From Heliocidaris erythrogramma (lineage: Eukaryota; Echinodermata; Echinoidea; Camarodonta; Echinometridae): 64,000 bases of DNA. The stretch lies in NCBI GenBank assembly GCA_025617745.1, contig CM046869.1, positions 8,358,668-8,422,667 of the forward strand, read 5' to 3'. The translations under genes were made by a program, and so were the position numbers. Shown piece by piece: positions 1 through 11,439 of the stretch (the first letter of the stretch is position 1; each line of letters begins with the position of its first letter). A model generated the notes under the pieces. That model saw only the letters and a program-made list of their open reading frames with translations, did not search any database and was not told where the DNA came from.

Positions 1-461
1 TAATAGCTTACTTGAATTAAAAAAAAATCGATTTCATTTCCATTCCTCGTTTTCCACGAATTACGGTATCCAGTCAAAAACTGTAAACACACTATATGCA
101 TTTCTAATACAAAAGTCCCTGACACCGATTTGAATGGCAAATCAAATCTTATTGAAGTAGCTTTTCCTTTATCGGATAATGATATCAATTTATCATCCGC
201 GAAAAAATTTGATCTCTCTCCAAATACAATGAACAAAACAGAGAGCAATACGATGATGAAGCTCTCGGATTCGGTTACTCTGCTATTACATATTTTTCTT
301 GCTTTACGCAGAATCTTGTCTAAAATCATTATTTTTATTTCACGAACTTTAGCCAATATAGATATAATACTACATATCCAATGTAACGTCTTTGCTATGA
401 GCATAATGAGGACGGTTCAGTAATTTTATTAATAATTCATTATAATAACTTATTTATATGT
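1..461. other. AT-rich stretch, no gene seen
   Basis: AT-rich sequence with short open frames only. A 97-codon frame at 130-423 has no recognisable domain and no repeat partner in the window. I see no RNA gene and no clear repeat here. Confidence 0.5.
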
Positions 462-602
462 ACAGTGTACTTCTACACTTATCAAGGTAAATTGAATATA
501 CATATATTTTTCATATTTTCTGTAACAATATCTGTAATGCCATGCCATTGTCTTTTCTTTCTGTTGGAAATGAAATAAATACGAATGTGAATTTGAATTT
601 GT
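462..602 (+). repeat. 3' tail of a non-LTR retroelement (LINE-like), copy 1
   Basis: This 140-bp stretch matches a second stretch at 32392-32535 along its whole length. Shared blocks are TACACTTATCAAG, a central TTTTCATATTTTCTGTAA-like block and a CTTGGAAATGAAAT-like block. Both copies end in short tandem GAATTT units. A simple tandem tail after a conserved 3' block is typical of LINE 3' ends, especially of the CR1/L2 type, and of SINEs that borrow such tails. No coding part is attached, so this is a severely 5'-truncated copy. The family name is inference. Confidence 0.55.
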
Positions 603-1264
603 AATATTTAAAAAAAAAATCGATAAAAATCTAAATTTCAAACCCGGTTCTGAACAAACAAGACACATGTCGCCCTCTACACTAACCAAGTATGATCCCA
701 TAAGTCTAATTTTAGAATGGTGATGATATTTTCGAGACAGTGAAGAATGCGTTGTGGCATACCTGGTCGACCGGCAAATGCTAATCAAGTGATTTTTTTC
801 CCCTCCGTCATACCTTGATTTATTACTATGGCCTGCATGGGCATGCTAAAATAGGCTGTGGATTTCGAAACCATGCATATAATTACAATTAGATAATATC
901 TAATTATTGTGATTTCTCTAAAAAAAAAATCTCTGGGAGAAGACTGGATTGATCATTTTTGATATAATTAAATATGTATGAAGCCTGTCCCATTAAGCAT
1001 CAGGCTCAGCGATAAATGAATTAAAAGTTCGTTTCATAGCAGAAATTCACTGTAGTAAACCGGTATGAAAATCAGGTTTCGAGATAAGAGACAAGAATTG
1101 ACTTGAATTCCCAATACTTCAATTTTAAAAAGCAGTAACCAATGAAGTTGTGATTATCTGTAATCCCATCACAACATTCCTTTTTCAAGAATAAAACAGT
1201 TATCCGAAAGCCTTCTCCAAAACAAAAACTTCGAACTGGAAAACTATTAATTCGTACAATAGCT
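603..1264. other. Intergenic stretch, nothing recognised
   Basis: Mixed AT-rich sequence. A minus-strand frame at 450-788 overlaps the retroelement tail and is judged a chance frame. No RNA gene or repeat partner noticed. Confidence 0.4.
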
Positions 1265-2175
1265 CTTTACAAGAGTATTGGGGAAGAGGCGCCATTTGCA
1301 AACTGTTCTATTGAAAACTAATGCCATGTTAACAGTTCGTCTGTCTAGGGTTGTGTCATGATTGTGGTCAGGTGGTAGCGGCGCCATCTAATTTGCAAAA
1401 ATGACATGTTTTGTATTCCTGCATCTTCTATGGCTATCATTGATGATACAAAACTTGCATGACTGGCCCAACATAGCAACAATTACATGCAACCTATACA
1501 CTCTGACAATTGAAACACCAATGACTTGTAGCAGTAGAAAACAATAGCTTGACCCGCAGGGTATTGGGCAATTAAGAAGCGCCATTTGCTATCTGGTGTT
1601 TAAGTTTGTTTCAAGTCATTTTCTACAATATGTACTCTTGACGATAAGAGGCCTGCCCGACGCTTGCCCAACTAAGCAACAACTTAATGTATGCAACCTT
1701 TTCACGGACTATTGAAAAACCATGACTCGTAAAAGGCGAATACAATAGTTTGTCCTCGGGTCTTGGGGCTAGAAGCACCAATTTTGTAATCTGGTCTTTT
1801 GTGTGCATGCAATTTACTTCGATGGTTATTCTTGGAGATACAAAATATGACATAACATAAACCAATACAATGAAGGTTGCACACTGACCGCTGTAATTCA
1901 AAGCTATAAACGCGAACTAGTATTAAAAAACTAATCGTTCGTAACATTAAAATACAATCATGAAAATAGCTCATCCCTAAAGGCTTTGTTGGTATGAGCG
2001 CGCATTTGCATTTTCAACAATAATTTACGGACCATATCAAAGCTCAGACGACGCCGGGTTGCCCAATATAGCATCAACAGACATGTACTACCTACATTCT
2101 GACTTTTGAAAATCAATAACTCGAAAGATGTCAATGCTGTACTTTATCACGAGGCATTTCTTAGGGAGAAACTAC
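1265..2175. repeat. Diverged tandem repeat, units of about 200 bp
   Basis: A weakly conserved unit recurs about four to five times. Landmarks are GCGCCATTTGC-like blocks near 1288, 1380, 1579, 1775 and 1998, and CCCAACATAGCAACAA-like blocks near 1470, 1668 and 2060. Each is followed by a CTCTGAC...TTGAAA block and then an ACAATAGCTTG or ACAATAGTTTG block. Spacing between equivalent blocks is about 196-224 bp, with an extra partial unit at the left. Divergence is high, so the array is old. Similar single units appear near 6300-6425 and, less clearly, inside the MITE at 10781-11366. Minus-strand frames of 65-92 codons here are shadows of the array. Confidence 0.6.
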
Positions 2176-3942
2176 CATAAATTGTCCTCGTTCGAGATCG
2201 AATTGGGTCTATTGATATTACGACCAGCCGTGTGTACATGAATGCATTTCCCCCATCTATTGGTGCCCGAAGAATCCGCAGAATCAAGCGTCCATCTAGA
2301 TGGACAAATGGCTGAATAGATTACTCTGTAATTGCTTGGAAATGGAGGTAAGAAGTGCCTCGTTAGAGAACGTCATTTGGAAACCAATTTCCTTTCTGAT
2401 GTTTGATTGTCATGCTAAAACTCTTTAATTATAATGTCAATTAGTTGGGAATGATTCATGGCATTGTGGACAATAAGTACTTTACAGAAAAATAAAATCA
2501 TCGATCATAACTCTGCGAAGCACAGGATAACACGGAGATATCAAAAAATTGCGTGGGCGGTATTTACTTTTCTTATACACTCAAACCCCTGAAACCACTT
2601 GCATTTGCCACAGAACACAACACATATGCATACACACGCACATGTGTGTCATAAATTCGCACGGAGCAGACGACATCGCCGGGGAATATGAGTTTGGTTT
2701 TTTACCCATTGATGTAAATACATTTCGCGCGCTTTCGGCACTGGGGCGAGAATGGCATAGGCCTGTAGTAGAAGACAAAATTTGTATCCTTTTTTCTGCT
2801 TTTTCGCTCTCGCAATACCTCTCGGACATTTTCTCCCGTCATATTTTTTTTGCTCGGGTTTGTCAGCTTCATGCATCCGGCATCTGTTCTAAACCCCCTC
2901 CACTGTGATATTCCAGTATAGGCTATAACGAGTCAGCGTGTTTCAGCGATTGCGCTCGCGTGTTTGATCTGGATGCCAAGTGACTATCATTGGGGGAGGG
3001 GAGAAACGTCTGGAGAGAGCCAATGATATTTGTGCGCGGTAGTTTTGTGATACCGCACAGGAGAGTATATAGCAGCATTCTGATTCAATAACCGGATGTT
3101 TTACTATACCCTGTACTCATATTTTCGTTAATGTGTGCTGGAATCCTTCGTCAAAATATGGATGTTTTAATGTACATAAGGTACCTGGGAGAACGATAAG
3201 GCATAGAGCCTGGAGTTTCGTTGAGGAGTACACGCTCGAGCAGAGGGAGGTGAGTCCAATGTCAATCGAATTTCGCATGATCTAATATATTAATATTATA
3301 TATATATATACAATTTATTTCTGTGCATTTTCTTATGTTATTATGCTTTCGGTGCCTCTATGTAGTGAACGACATCGTGTTACACTTATAAAATTGCAAT
3401 TTTTCTGTTAATGATTTATATATACTTTGACAGTCATAATTTTTCAACATATAATACTGTATATCCGCATTAATGAATGTAACACAAAATTAAGAATTAA
3501 TAACTTTAAAAAAATACCTTGGAGCTCTCACTGGGATGCAATGTATATTTTCGTTATTGGTCAAACTTAGTCATTTGAATAACGAACATCATGTATTCCA
3601 TATGCGAATTTTTGTGGCAAGTCTCAGTTTAGAAAATTTTACAGGATGACAATATTTGAGACCTATGCGCTTCATATCTTCATGAAAATGACTCGACAGC
3701 GTACCCATTTATGTATTTATACTCGTTCATTCCTTACACATGATGGTTATTTTCATGTCACTTGACTTAATAAAGGTGTCCCTGACACCGAATATGCTGT
3801 GTAGTATATCGCTATACGCTATTAGCAATACACTGTGTAACCCGACGATATCTCCCCAAATGCGTTCTTTTTTGTTTTATATTACCTATTTGGAAATGTC
3901 AAGTGAAACGAACGTGTGGGTTTCTTATATACGAGATTATTG
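2176..3942. other. Mostly unique intergenic DNA with a short TA run
   Basis: No gene recognised. Overlapping open frames on both strands at 2549-2908 (119, 82 and 75 codons) show no domain. A TA dinucleotide run lies at about 3295-3310. A 96-codon frame at 3740-4030 runs into the small tandem duplication that follows. Confidence 0.4.
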
Positions 3943-4038
3943 TTCTGTAATGGATATATTTTTATCTTTTTATTATCATGAAAAAAATATTTTCTGTAAT
4001 GAATATATTTTTATCTTTTTATTAGTATGAAAAGATAT
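3943..4038 (+). repeat. 49-bp tandem duplication
   Basis: Two near-identical copies begin with TTCTGTAATGGATATATTT (3943) and TTCTGTAATGAATATATTT (3992), giving a 49-bp period. The few differences indicate a fairly recent local duplication. A G-run follows at about 4146-4156. Confidence 0.8.
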
Positions 4039-6082
4039 GAAATATTGAATCTCGTCTGTAAAGCTGGACAGAAGTTGAATAACACTTTTTTTCAGGCATG
4101 TAATATGTCATGCCTTAAAATGGCGAGGGACATCGCTAGAAGAGAGGGGGGGGGGGTGGGGTCACAACCCACTCCCACACCCCATAATATTGAAAAGTAT
4201 GTCACCCTCCAACTTTTGTTAACAAATGGAACAACCATAATTTGTATAGGTCCTGTTTGTTTATTGGTTCGATTTTTTCTTAACTATCTCCCAAATATTT
4301 TTGTTGGCAAATTCACCCACAGACAGAAATGGCCCAGTGACACCCCGAATAATAGTCTGTATTATGGTTGTTATCAGCTGTTGGGAAGAATTTGACGAAT
4401 TAATTACATGGGTTTACTGCCCTTTTTTTTAAACACAGAAATGGTCAAAAATCCTCAAGTGTAAAGTTGGACTCTTGATATCAACTTCTTTTTATTCCAG
4501 TGGAGCTATAGCTGATATTAAATCTGAATCCAATTATAACGAGCAATAATAGATATATCGCATGCATTCCTGTTGACATTAGACGCATTAATATTATACA
4601 TGTAGCTATATGCGACTCATATCTATGAAATTTGACCTCAGCTTAATGATAATTTTTGGTATCAGTGCCTCGGTCGATCGACAAGTCATACTGATAACAA
4701 ATCATCATGCAGCTGATATAGCAAGCGCAATGTATAATGCAGAAATGATATTTAGAATAGACAAAAAATCGGTCTACTTCGCTGCCTCGATAATATGTAA
4801 AATGCAAATTAATGTTGTGTGCACATTATGCTCAGGTGTGTTGGAACCCCCTCTGCAAACATTTGCATTACACAAGTACAATTTCTAAAAATAGACATGG
4901 CTTTACCATATACCTGCATTATGATAATTTCATTATTTACTTAATTGCATTTGCCATAGGTCTGTTGGGAAATGTTTAATATTATTACACAGAAGGATGC
5001 CAATGATATTTATCGGCAATATTATGTGATCACTTTATTTCAATTTTAATTCAAGGAAAAGGAAATGTCCAAGTTATTATCTGATTATACAAGTATATTT
5101 TAAACTGAAATTCCCTAATATTGAATAAAGTCAAACTAACGATAATAATAGAAATATCACAAATGTTAACGGTTTCTCGTAATCAAGAAACGAGGTACTT
5201 TCCTTGTGAAAAAAACCCTCAATAACATAACATGAAATTCAATGCGACACAGGTATTTCATGACCGGCAGTTTTCCATTAATTTTCTCCTTCAAATTATG
5301 TTTAAAAAACCCCAGAAAGAAAACTCTTTTGAAAACTGATAGTCACTTCCCGTCATGTTCCTCCGTAATGTAACATAAACCAATTTCTTTTCATAGCTAT
5401 GTTACTCCGAAGGATAATGTCACTGGTCTCATTATGCCTTCGAGTCATATCAAATTTCAAGCGCGTTTACGTTATACAAATATCAAATTATGCATCTGAC
5501 ATTTAAGGGACATTATACATTCGCTTTCCTTCTCACTGAAAAAGATGTTTCTCATCGATTTAGCATTTCATGTTGAATAAAAAGGGCAAACGTATATTAA
5601 TCGAAAATGAAGGGTAGGACATTAGAACGAAGATCATTGATGAATTGCTCTCTCCGAATCGTCTCCGGATATCTCTCTTTTTTGAAAGTTTTATATCTGC
5701 ACCCTAAATTTTACTTCCTGACTGGATTCTCACCGCCAATTTCATGAACGCAATATTCTTCCGCTTCAATTAGACTCTATTTATCTACTCGCAATCCATT
5801 CAAACGACGATCAATTGCGATCTAGGTCGAGCATCGCTGAATCGAATACCAACAAACCGTGTTTTTTTTTTGTCGTCTGAAAGGGAAGATATAACATTAT
5901 TAGTACCGCTTGTTCGTGGAAGTGAATTTGCGCGTTGAAAGCTCAGGAATTCGAGGGACGAGCATGATGAATAATTAAGCACGAATTATTATAGCTGCTG
6001 TAATATCAGTATGGTTGGGAGAAAGCTAGATGGTTATCTATGTTTTGAAGGGGAAAAAGAGCTAATTATAGAGCTGTGTCTA
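4039..6082. other. Intergenic stretch with one G-run
   Basis: Contains the homopolymer G-run at about 4146-4156 inside a GGGTGGGGTC context, and otherwise AT-rich sequence. Frames at 4027-4395 (122 codons) and 4610-4888 (92 codons) have no recognisable domain. No repeat partner seen. Confidence 0.4.
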
Positions 6083-6162
6083 TAAAGAGAGAGAAAGAGA
6101 AAGAGAGATGGAGAGAGAGAGAGAAAGATAGAGAGAGAGAGAGAGGGAGGGAGGGAGAGAAG
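6083..6162. repeat. GA-rich microsatellite
   Basis: Interrupted (GA)n, GAAA and GGGA units over about 80 bp, a simple purine tract. Confidence 0.9.
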
Positions 6163-6299
6163 CTCGGTCAATTCAAACAGTTTATTAACATCTCCAATAA
6201 CTGATACTAAAGGAATCTTGATATTTAGGACTGGAACAGTTTACGAATGAATTCACATGTTATGCTAACCTTTTAAACAAAACTTTATATCTTGAACCC

Positions 6300-6425
6300 G
6301 AAAGCTTGTTATAGGTGTACCCAACAAAGCAACAATTGATGTACATGTATACACGCTCCCATATGAAACACTGTCATACTTTTACTTAGCAGGTGTGTTG
6401 TGTATAGCTTGTTTAGCAAAGGTTT
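6300..6425 (+). repeat. Dispersed single copy of the ~200-bp repeat
   Basis: The block CCAACAAAGCAACAATTGAT followed by ATACACGCTCCCATATGAAAC and GTATAGCTTGTTTAGC resembles the landmark order of the tandem array at 1265-2175. It stands alone here, so the family is dispersed as well as tandem. Confidence 0.45.
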
Positions 6426-6610
6426 TTGGATGCAACATTCATAACTTGTACTGCTTTAATACATGTAGTTAACAGGTCTTTCGGTTTCTGACGGGCTGGT
6501 CAGACATGAACGTTATATTTTTAATCAAAGGCAAATACTACTATCAGGACTATGTTATGTGTATGTGTGTGTATGCTCGTGTGGGTTAGCATCTCCACTG
6601 ATGGGAAAAG

Positions 6611-7045
6611 TAGTTAGTGTTAAAATAAAAGTGGACACGTTTGATCGTTAAAAACTCACAAATTATTATCAGACTGACCTTTTTATATTGTAAAGTTAAA
6701 GAATGTGAAATTTATTGGGAGGAACTTTTATTACATTTCTTTACATACTGCCAACCTTTTGCTGCCCAGTGTCATTAATAAATCATGACTCTGGGTTAAA
6801 AAAGGTGTTCTGGCATTTTAACTGCAATGCACAATGCCCATTGTTGTGTTCTGAATTATTTACTGATATACACACAGATTTTGTGGCCTTGATTTTTTTT
6901 AAAAAGAGAAATGTTATGAAACTTGCTCCCAAGCTATCTTAAATCCTTCAACTTTAAAATGTTAAAAGCTCAGTCTGATACCATGTTTAATTTTTGAGTT
7001 ATTAACGATCGAATGTGTCCACTGCTTTTTTTAACAACCAGTAAC
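6611..7045. mobile_element. MITE with ~50-70 bp terminal inverted repeats
   Basis: The left arm contains GTGGACACGTTTGATCGTTA (6631) and TATCAGACTGAC. The right arm has the inverse, with CAGTCTGATA (6971) and ATTAACGATCGAATGTGTCC (7001). The best-matching arms are about 50 bp, and weaker pairing extends outward through a TTAAAA-rich part. The interior has no transposase, only a chance 75-codon frame, so it is a non-autonomous DNA element. The superfamily is not assigned because no target duplication could be fixed. Confidence 0.75.
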
Positions 7046-7534
7046 TGGGTGTACCTCTAATAAAATCTTATTATCGTTATCGTTCAGGTGTGACGGGCCC
7101 TTAATGCAGTGAATACATTTGTTTAACGAAATTAAATTGATGTTAAAATAAGATCACTCTATCTGATGGTTATCCATACTGTGGTTATAGAGACAAGCTT
7201 TTGCTATATTACGGTATTGCCTGTCTCTTCGACGTGTTTAGCACGGAACATGTAATTAAGGACACCGCAAAAGTATGTTCCCCCTTTTTTAAAACTAAAA
7301 TATTCTTAGTATTTTATATTGTAATGTAAAGTAATAGAAACGTATGTTGTATGTATCATTTAATTATGCATCTAATGTATAGTGCAATGACATGCAGAAC
7401 GCATTATGTAACACGCTATGTAACATATTATTTTTATTATTATAAGAGTATGTGGACATTATTCCAATCCAGGCGTGGACAACTTCTCCCATATAGGACA
7501 ACTGGAGCTCAGACAAAATTATGTTTCGGCGACT
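7046..7534. other. AT-rich stretch, nothing recognised
   Basis: Intergenic sequence between a MITE and a CpG-rich patch. Frames at 7351-7539 and the opposite strand are short and without domains. Confidence 0.4.
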
Positions 7535-7800
7535 ATTAAAGGGATACGCCACCAGGCGGCCGTGGGGGAAAGGCAGGATTGCGTAAGCCCCATTCACTCG
7601 TACACAAAGTTTGTGCATCTAACGCGTCCGTCGGACTACTGCGATTACATTTCGACCGAATCTCCCGCGAGAGCTCGAGCTCAGACGCAGCTTGCATGTT
7701 GCGCGGCGACCAGTCTGATCGAAGTTTGCGCCCCGCGGGGCAACGGCATGATTAGGTAGCGGTCACGGTGCCCTCTCGCGGCATTAAAACGTCCACAATC
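7535..7800. other. CpG-rich patch in AT-rich surroundings
   Basis: By my count 7621-7740 carries about 18 CpG dinucleotides in 120 bp, far above the flanks. It includes GCGCGGCGACC and GCGCCCCGCGGGG. No start codon, TATA box or exon structure is apparent. It could be a small CpG island with regulatory function, a young repeat that has not lost CpGs, or a relic exon. A 94-codon frame crosses it on the plus strand but has no recognisable domain. Confidence 0.4.
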
Positions 7801-7984
7801 TGCGGTTGAGTATCCATTTAATATTATTGCTCCCGGCTGCGTATTTTTTTCTGTCAGGACTTGCGCAATTTATGTAGGGCTCTGGTCACGAGGCCCCACT
7901 TTAAGACTTGTATTTTCCCAAAGTTTTGCCCTATTTTTATTTCAGCAAAAGAAAATCATGTCCATACTGATTATCCAGTCTGAT

Positions 7985-8055
7985 CCTGACGAGACTCGAA
8001 CTCGAGTCACCTACTTGAAATTGTTTATCCAAATGCGCCACACAAGCAAGTGTCA
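7985..8055 (-). repeat. tRNA-like segment, possible SINE head
   Basis: On the minus strand a TGGCGCATTTGGATAAA block resembles a Pol III A box. About 35 bp later a GAGTTCGAGTC block resembles a B box. The T-arm region forms a short hairpin, but I cannot fold a clean acceptor stem. It is therefore more likely a tRNA-derived SINE remnant or tRNA pseudogene than a working tRNA. No second copy seen. Confidence 0.35.
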
Positions 8056-8223
8056 GTTAGGTTCGCTCGTTTTGTTATATCCCTACAATTCGTTTTTCAT
8101 GAACATTCATGCCGACTAGTCTTGACGGAATAAACCGTATTTCAATTTGGCGCTCAAATACTGCCCGCCCTCGTCGGTGGCGCAAGTCCTGCCAAAAAAA
8201 AAAGCCTCCCGGCTTCAAAGATG

Positions 8224-8281
8224 TAGGGTTAGGGTTGGGGTTAGGGTTGCAATTCGGTTTTAGGTTAGGATTATGGTTAGG
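8224..8281 (+). repeat. Short degenerate telomere-like TTAGGG stretch
   Basis: Contains GTAGGGTTAGGGTTGGGGTT and then TAGGGTT, TTAGGTTAGG and GGTTAGG variants over about 58 bp. TTAGGG is the telomere unit of deuterostomes and many other animals. An internal stretch like this can arise by double-strand-break repair or chance expansion. It lies within a 200-codon chance frame (8109-8711). Confidence 0.55.
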
Positions 8282-8671
8282 TATAGTGTGCGGTCCAGGG
8301 TTGAAGATAAAATCTTGGTTAGTTTACGAAATTGATGCCGGGCATATGTCGTACAACTGCATTTCAAACATACCAGTATCCCTATTACAACCTTGCCTTG
8401 TTCTCCTTATGTTCCTTCAGTTTCTGGTAGCACGTGATGCATGCCACTGCCCGATGCTGGGACGTACATGTAGACGCTCGTTCGTGCTGAAATTTCATTT
8501 CGATTCATCATTGATGTCACGTGATGTTAATAAATGTCACCTGACAGATAAGAGCGGACCGCGGAACCATAATTCGGGGAACACATTTTCGGATAATTTG
8601 ACGAATAGCGTTTCTTGTGACTTCAAGATTACACCCTACCTAAAAAATAATAAGAATACAATAATATGGCC

Positions 8672-8835
8672 GGGGGAGGGGGGGGGGGGGGCAAAAGTGA
8701 TTTTTTTTTAAAATCAGGATTTCAAATTGCTACAAATCCTAAGTTAGGGGGCAAATTTTCTTTTGGTAATTAATGTGTACTTAATATTCTTTGAAGGGGC
8801 GGCACCTGTCGCCCCCTCCGGATACCGCCCTGCAA
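8672..8835. repeat. G-run repeat, diffuse ends
   Basis: Starts with a G-run (about 8682-8691), then GCAAAAGTGATTTT, and ends with GGGGCGGCACCTGTCGCCCC and CCGGATACCGCCCTGC. The same style, a G/C run near GGATCC/GGATAC-type and CGCC-type blocks, is seen at 11467-11731, 38030, 50262 and 51034. Likely one loose family of non-autonomous elements. Confidence 0.4.
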
Positions 8836-9833
8836 GAAAACAAGTAGAAAGCGTGGCTTAAGTTCAACTGTTCCCGAAACACTCACATTACAATGGAAAT
8901 GACACCGCAAATGGAAAGCAATTTGAAATGTATTCCCGATTCGGCAACTAAATTAGATTATAAGTAAATAGAATGAAAAAAGGAAGTACACAAGATTTAA
9001 AATTCAACTATTTTCGCTTAGACGAAAAGGACAAATCACATTCATTAATAGAAAGCTTTTAGCCTTCGAGCTATCAATGAAACGCCAGAGTAGTGCACAA
9101 AATTAATTTGCCTCCAATGAGACATTAATTTTGTAGTCCCAATTCAATGCGACTTATTCAGTTTGGTTGTTAGTCCAATTTCAAATATGCATTATGCTGT
9201 CGTTGATGTGTTTTTCGAAATGACGCGAAAATTAAATTTCCCAGTGGACCTTACTTAAATATTAATTCCATAGGAAATGTGAAAGTGAATGGTTGTGTGG
9301 TAACGATTATGCCCCCCCCCCCCCCCCACACACACACACACACAGAAAGAAGGACAACCCATAACTGGTTGCTAGATCATTTATCGCTTCCGCACTCGGA
9401 TAAATTCCCTCAGTGACAGATAAATAAATGAAGTCTTCAGTGTAGCGTAACGGCCTCGCATTTGAACAAATTCATTACGATCCCCCACTATCGTGTACAT
9501 TAACGATATCATATCTCACTTGGTTCCAACAAGTTCCCTCAATACCGCTCAATACTCAACGCCAAATCAAGTTTAATGTGGGGCGCGGTAATATTTTCGC
9601 AAACACAAAAACGCGGGTGGTAATTGCATTTTCTGTTTGTATAAAGTAGATTACATTACTGAAGGATATACGAGTGTGGATTTAGTGTCATGTTAACGCT
9701 AAAAGGGTTCGTGGTATGTGTCATATTTTGGGAATACGTATTCGATTGGATTCAATATTCCGAGCTCAGTTTTCGGTCTATCCCGGGAGTTTATCGCACG
9801 CATAAGAGAGTGACAAAACTATGATCCTCAACG
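8836..9833. other. Intergenic stretch with C-run plus CA microsatellite
   Basis: A C-run at about 9312-9327 passes directly into (CA)n at 9328-9344. The remainder is AT-rich with no recognisable gene or repeat. Confidence 0.45.
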
Positions 9834-9916
9834 TTTTAAACCGTTGACTACTGAAATCTTTAAATCTCATATGCCTAATACAGGAGCCACCCGGTTCCCG
9901 TAGTCTATTGGTTAAT
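9834..9916 (+). repeat. ~85-bp dispersed repeat, copy 1
   Basis: Matches 17552-17637. Both start with a TTTAAACCGTTG or TTTAACCCGTTG block, contain CTAATACAGG or TTAATACAGG, then CCCGGTTCCCGTAG, and end with GGTTAA or GGGTTAAA. The two ends are weakly inverted (TTTAACC against GGTTAA), so it may be a small MITE. The next element starts at its right edge. Confidence 0.65.
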
Positions 9917-9917
9917 A

Positions 9918-10164
9918 CAGTGCGTATCACAAAAAAGTACGCACTTTGACAATATTCCCTAATATCGTAATTTTAATAATATCATTATGATCTTTTCTTA
10001 TACAAGTATGGGTGAGGGTCTGTTTCATCGGATGACACTACAAGTATTGACAATATTTTACGCTTGAGTGACTGTAAGAAAAAACACGTATCGATAATGT
10101 GAAATTGGAGATTTTGGAGAATATTTTTCTGTGTGTGTGTGTTTTTTGTTGTTGATACGCACTG
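9918..10164. mobile_element. TA-bounded MITE (Tc1/mariner-type ends), 247 bp
   Basis: Terminal inverted repeat CAGTGCGTATCA at 9918 pairs with TGATACGCACTG ending at 10164. A dinucleotide TA lies outside each end (9916-9917 and 10165-10166). TA target duplication is the hallmark of the Tc1/mariner superfamily. No transposase is encoded. The next MITE abuts it, sharing the TATA junction. Confidence 0.8.
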
Positions 10165-10168
10165 TATA

Positions 10169-10552
10169 CATTCTTAGAAAAAATGGTGCTTATCGGGTAC
10201 TCATTAGCTCCAAACTGGTGCCGGATTGAAAAGGTGTCTACAAGTTCCATTAAAAGGACCTTAGCCATTGAGCTTAGATTTCTCCACCTTTTGTTTTGCG
10301 TATTAGTCTTTATCATAATCTGTAGATATTATTTAAACATGTCCACGATAATATCTATCTACATTCGTCATTTTCAAAATACTTTGGTTTGATACAAATT
10401 GTATAATTGTGTTCTGTTGCATGTTGTTATAATTTATTGATTTCAGTTACTATGGATATATTGTATTTTTTTCGAAGGACGATAAAATATTGCTCAAGAG
10501 TAGGCTAGCTCTTTGCCAGTGCTCGTGATGAGCACCTTTTTTTCTAAGAGTG
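10169..10552. mobile_element. TA-bounded MITE with CTTAGAAAAAA ends, 384 bp
   Basis: The left end CATTCTTAGAAAAAATGGTG (10169) is mirrored by AGCACC followed by a T-run and CTAAGAGTG ending at 10552, and TA lies at both outer edges (10167-10168 and 10553-10554). Ends of this type are common among TA-targeting MITEs. No transposase. It lies directly beside the previous element, so one probably inserted at the TA created by the other. Confidence 0.75.
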
Positions 10553-10780
10553 TAGGAAGGATTTGTTTACTGTTGAAGGTTTCTTTCATTATCAATTTAA
10601 GTTAGATTATTACCAATACTCTATAAGAAGTAAAATTTTGCTATGAGCATTATAACTGTAGGTTAGTTATTGTGTTGGGGTTCAAAGGTGTATGGCACAT
10701 GTCAATGTCGCTTCCGTTTTGTTGATGAATCAATGTTGTTATCAGTAATCTGAACTTCAAACTTGATGAGATTGATACAT

Positions 10781-11366
10781 TAAAGGAGAATTAACCCCTA
10801 ATTACAAATTTATTTATATTGGAAGGTGTAATATATTCCTATTTATTGGCCTAAATCATTTTCTAATAAGATATCAGAAAAGGGTATAAATAAAGATATT
10901 CCAACACCCGGTATCGTTTCCTACTCATTTACATGGAGGCTGCCATTTTCTTGCTGATTTGGAGTTGTTCATGTCTACATGAACCATTGAGAAATGTTCC
11001 AGTCAGGAAGATATTTTGAATCCAAGACCTAAATTGATTTTCTTCATTACCTAAAATCACATATGTGACGAAAAATATAAAGTGGGTGTTTACATGTATT
11101 ATAAAAATTAAATCTTTATAATGATATTTTTAAATTGTCTGGTTTTGCTTAACAAAAATCTATTTTCTTGGGTTTGCCAAACAGACCAGAACATAATATA
11201 TGCAGCATGCATTCTGACTTTTCAAGTCCATTATCCAAAAGCAGGTGAATGCATAGTTTGCCGCTATAGATGCTCAGGGAAGAAGCATCCATATAGTCTA
11301 ACAAGTAGGAATAAATAACACCTTTGAACACTATCGTCTTTATTTTTTGAGGTTAATTCTCCTTTA
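10781..11366. mobile_element. TTAA-bounded MITE (piggyBac-type ends), ~585 bp
   Basis: The left end TTAAAGGAGAATTAACCCC (10780) pairs with GGTTAATTCTCCTTTAA (ends 11367). TTAA at both ends fits the obligate TTAA target of piggyBac elements. The interior (about 11190-11290) resembles the ~200-bp dispersed repeat in part. Short frames inside have no domain. An end-related element lies at 45989-46528. Confidence 0.7.
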
Positions 11367-11439
11367 AGCAAATTAAATATTGCAAATCAATTAGTGCATG
11401 TGGTCTTTGGCTTACATGATAATCAAATATCACACCATA

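Noticed and set aside
8109-8711. 200-codon open frame, the longest in the window
   Set aside because: It crosses a TTAGGG-like stretch and ends in a G-run element, has no recognisable domain and no codon pattern that stands out.
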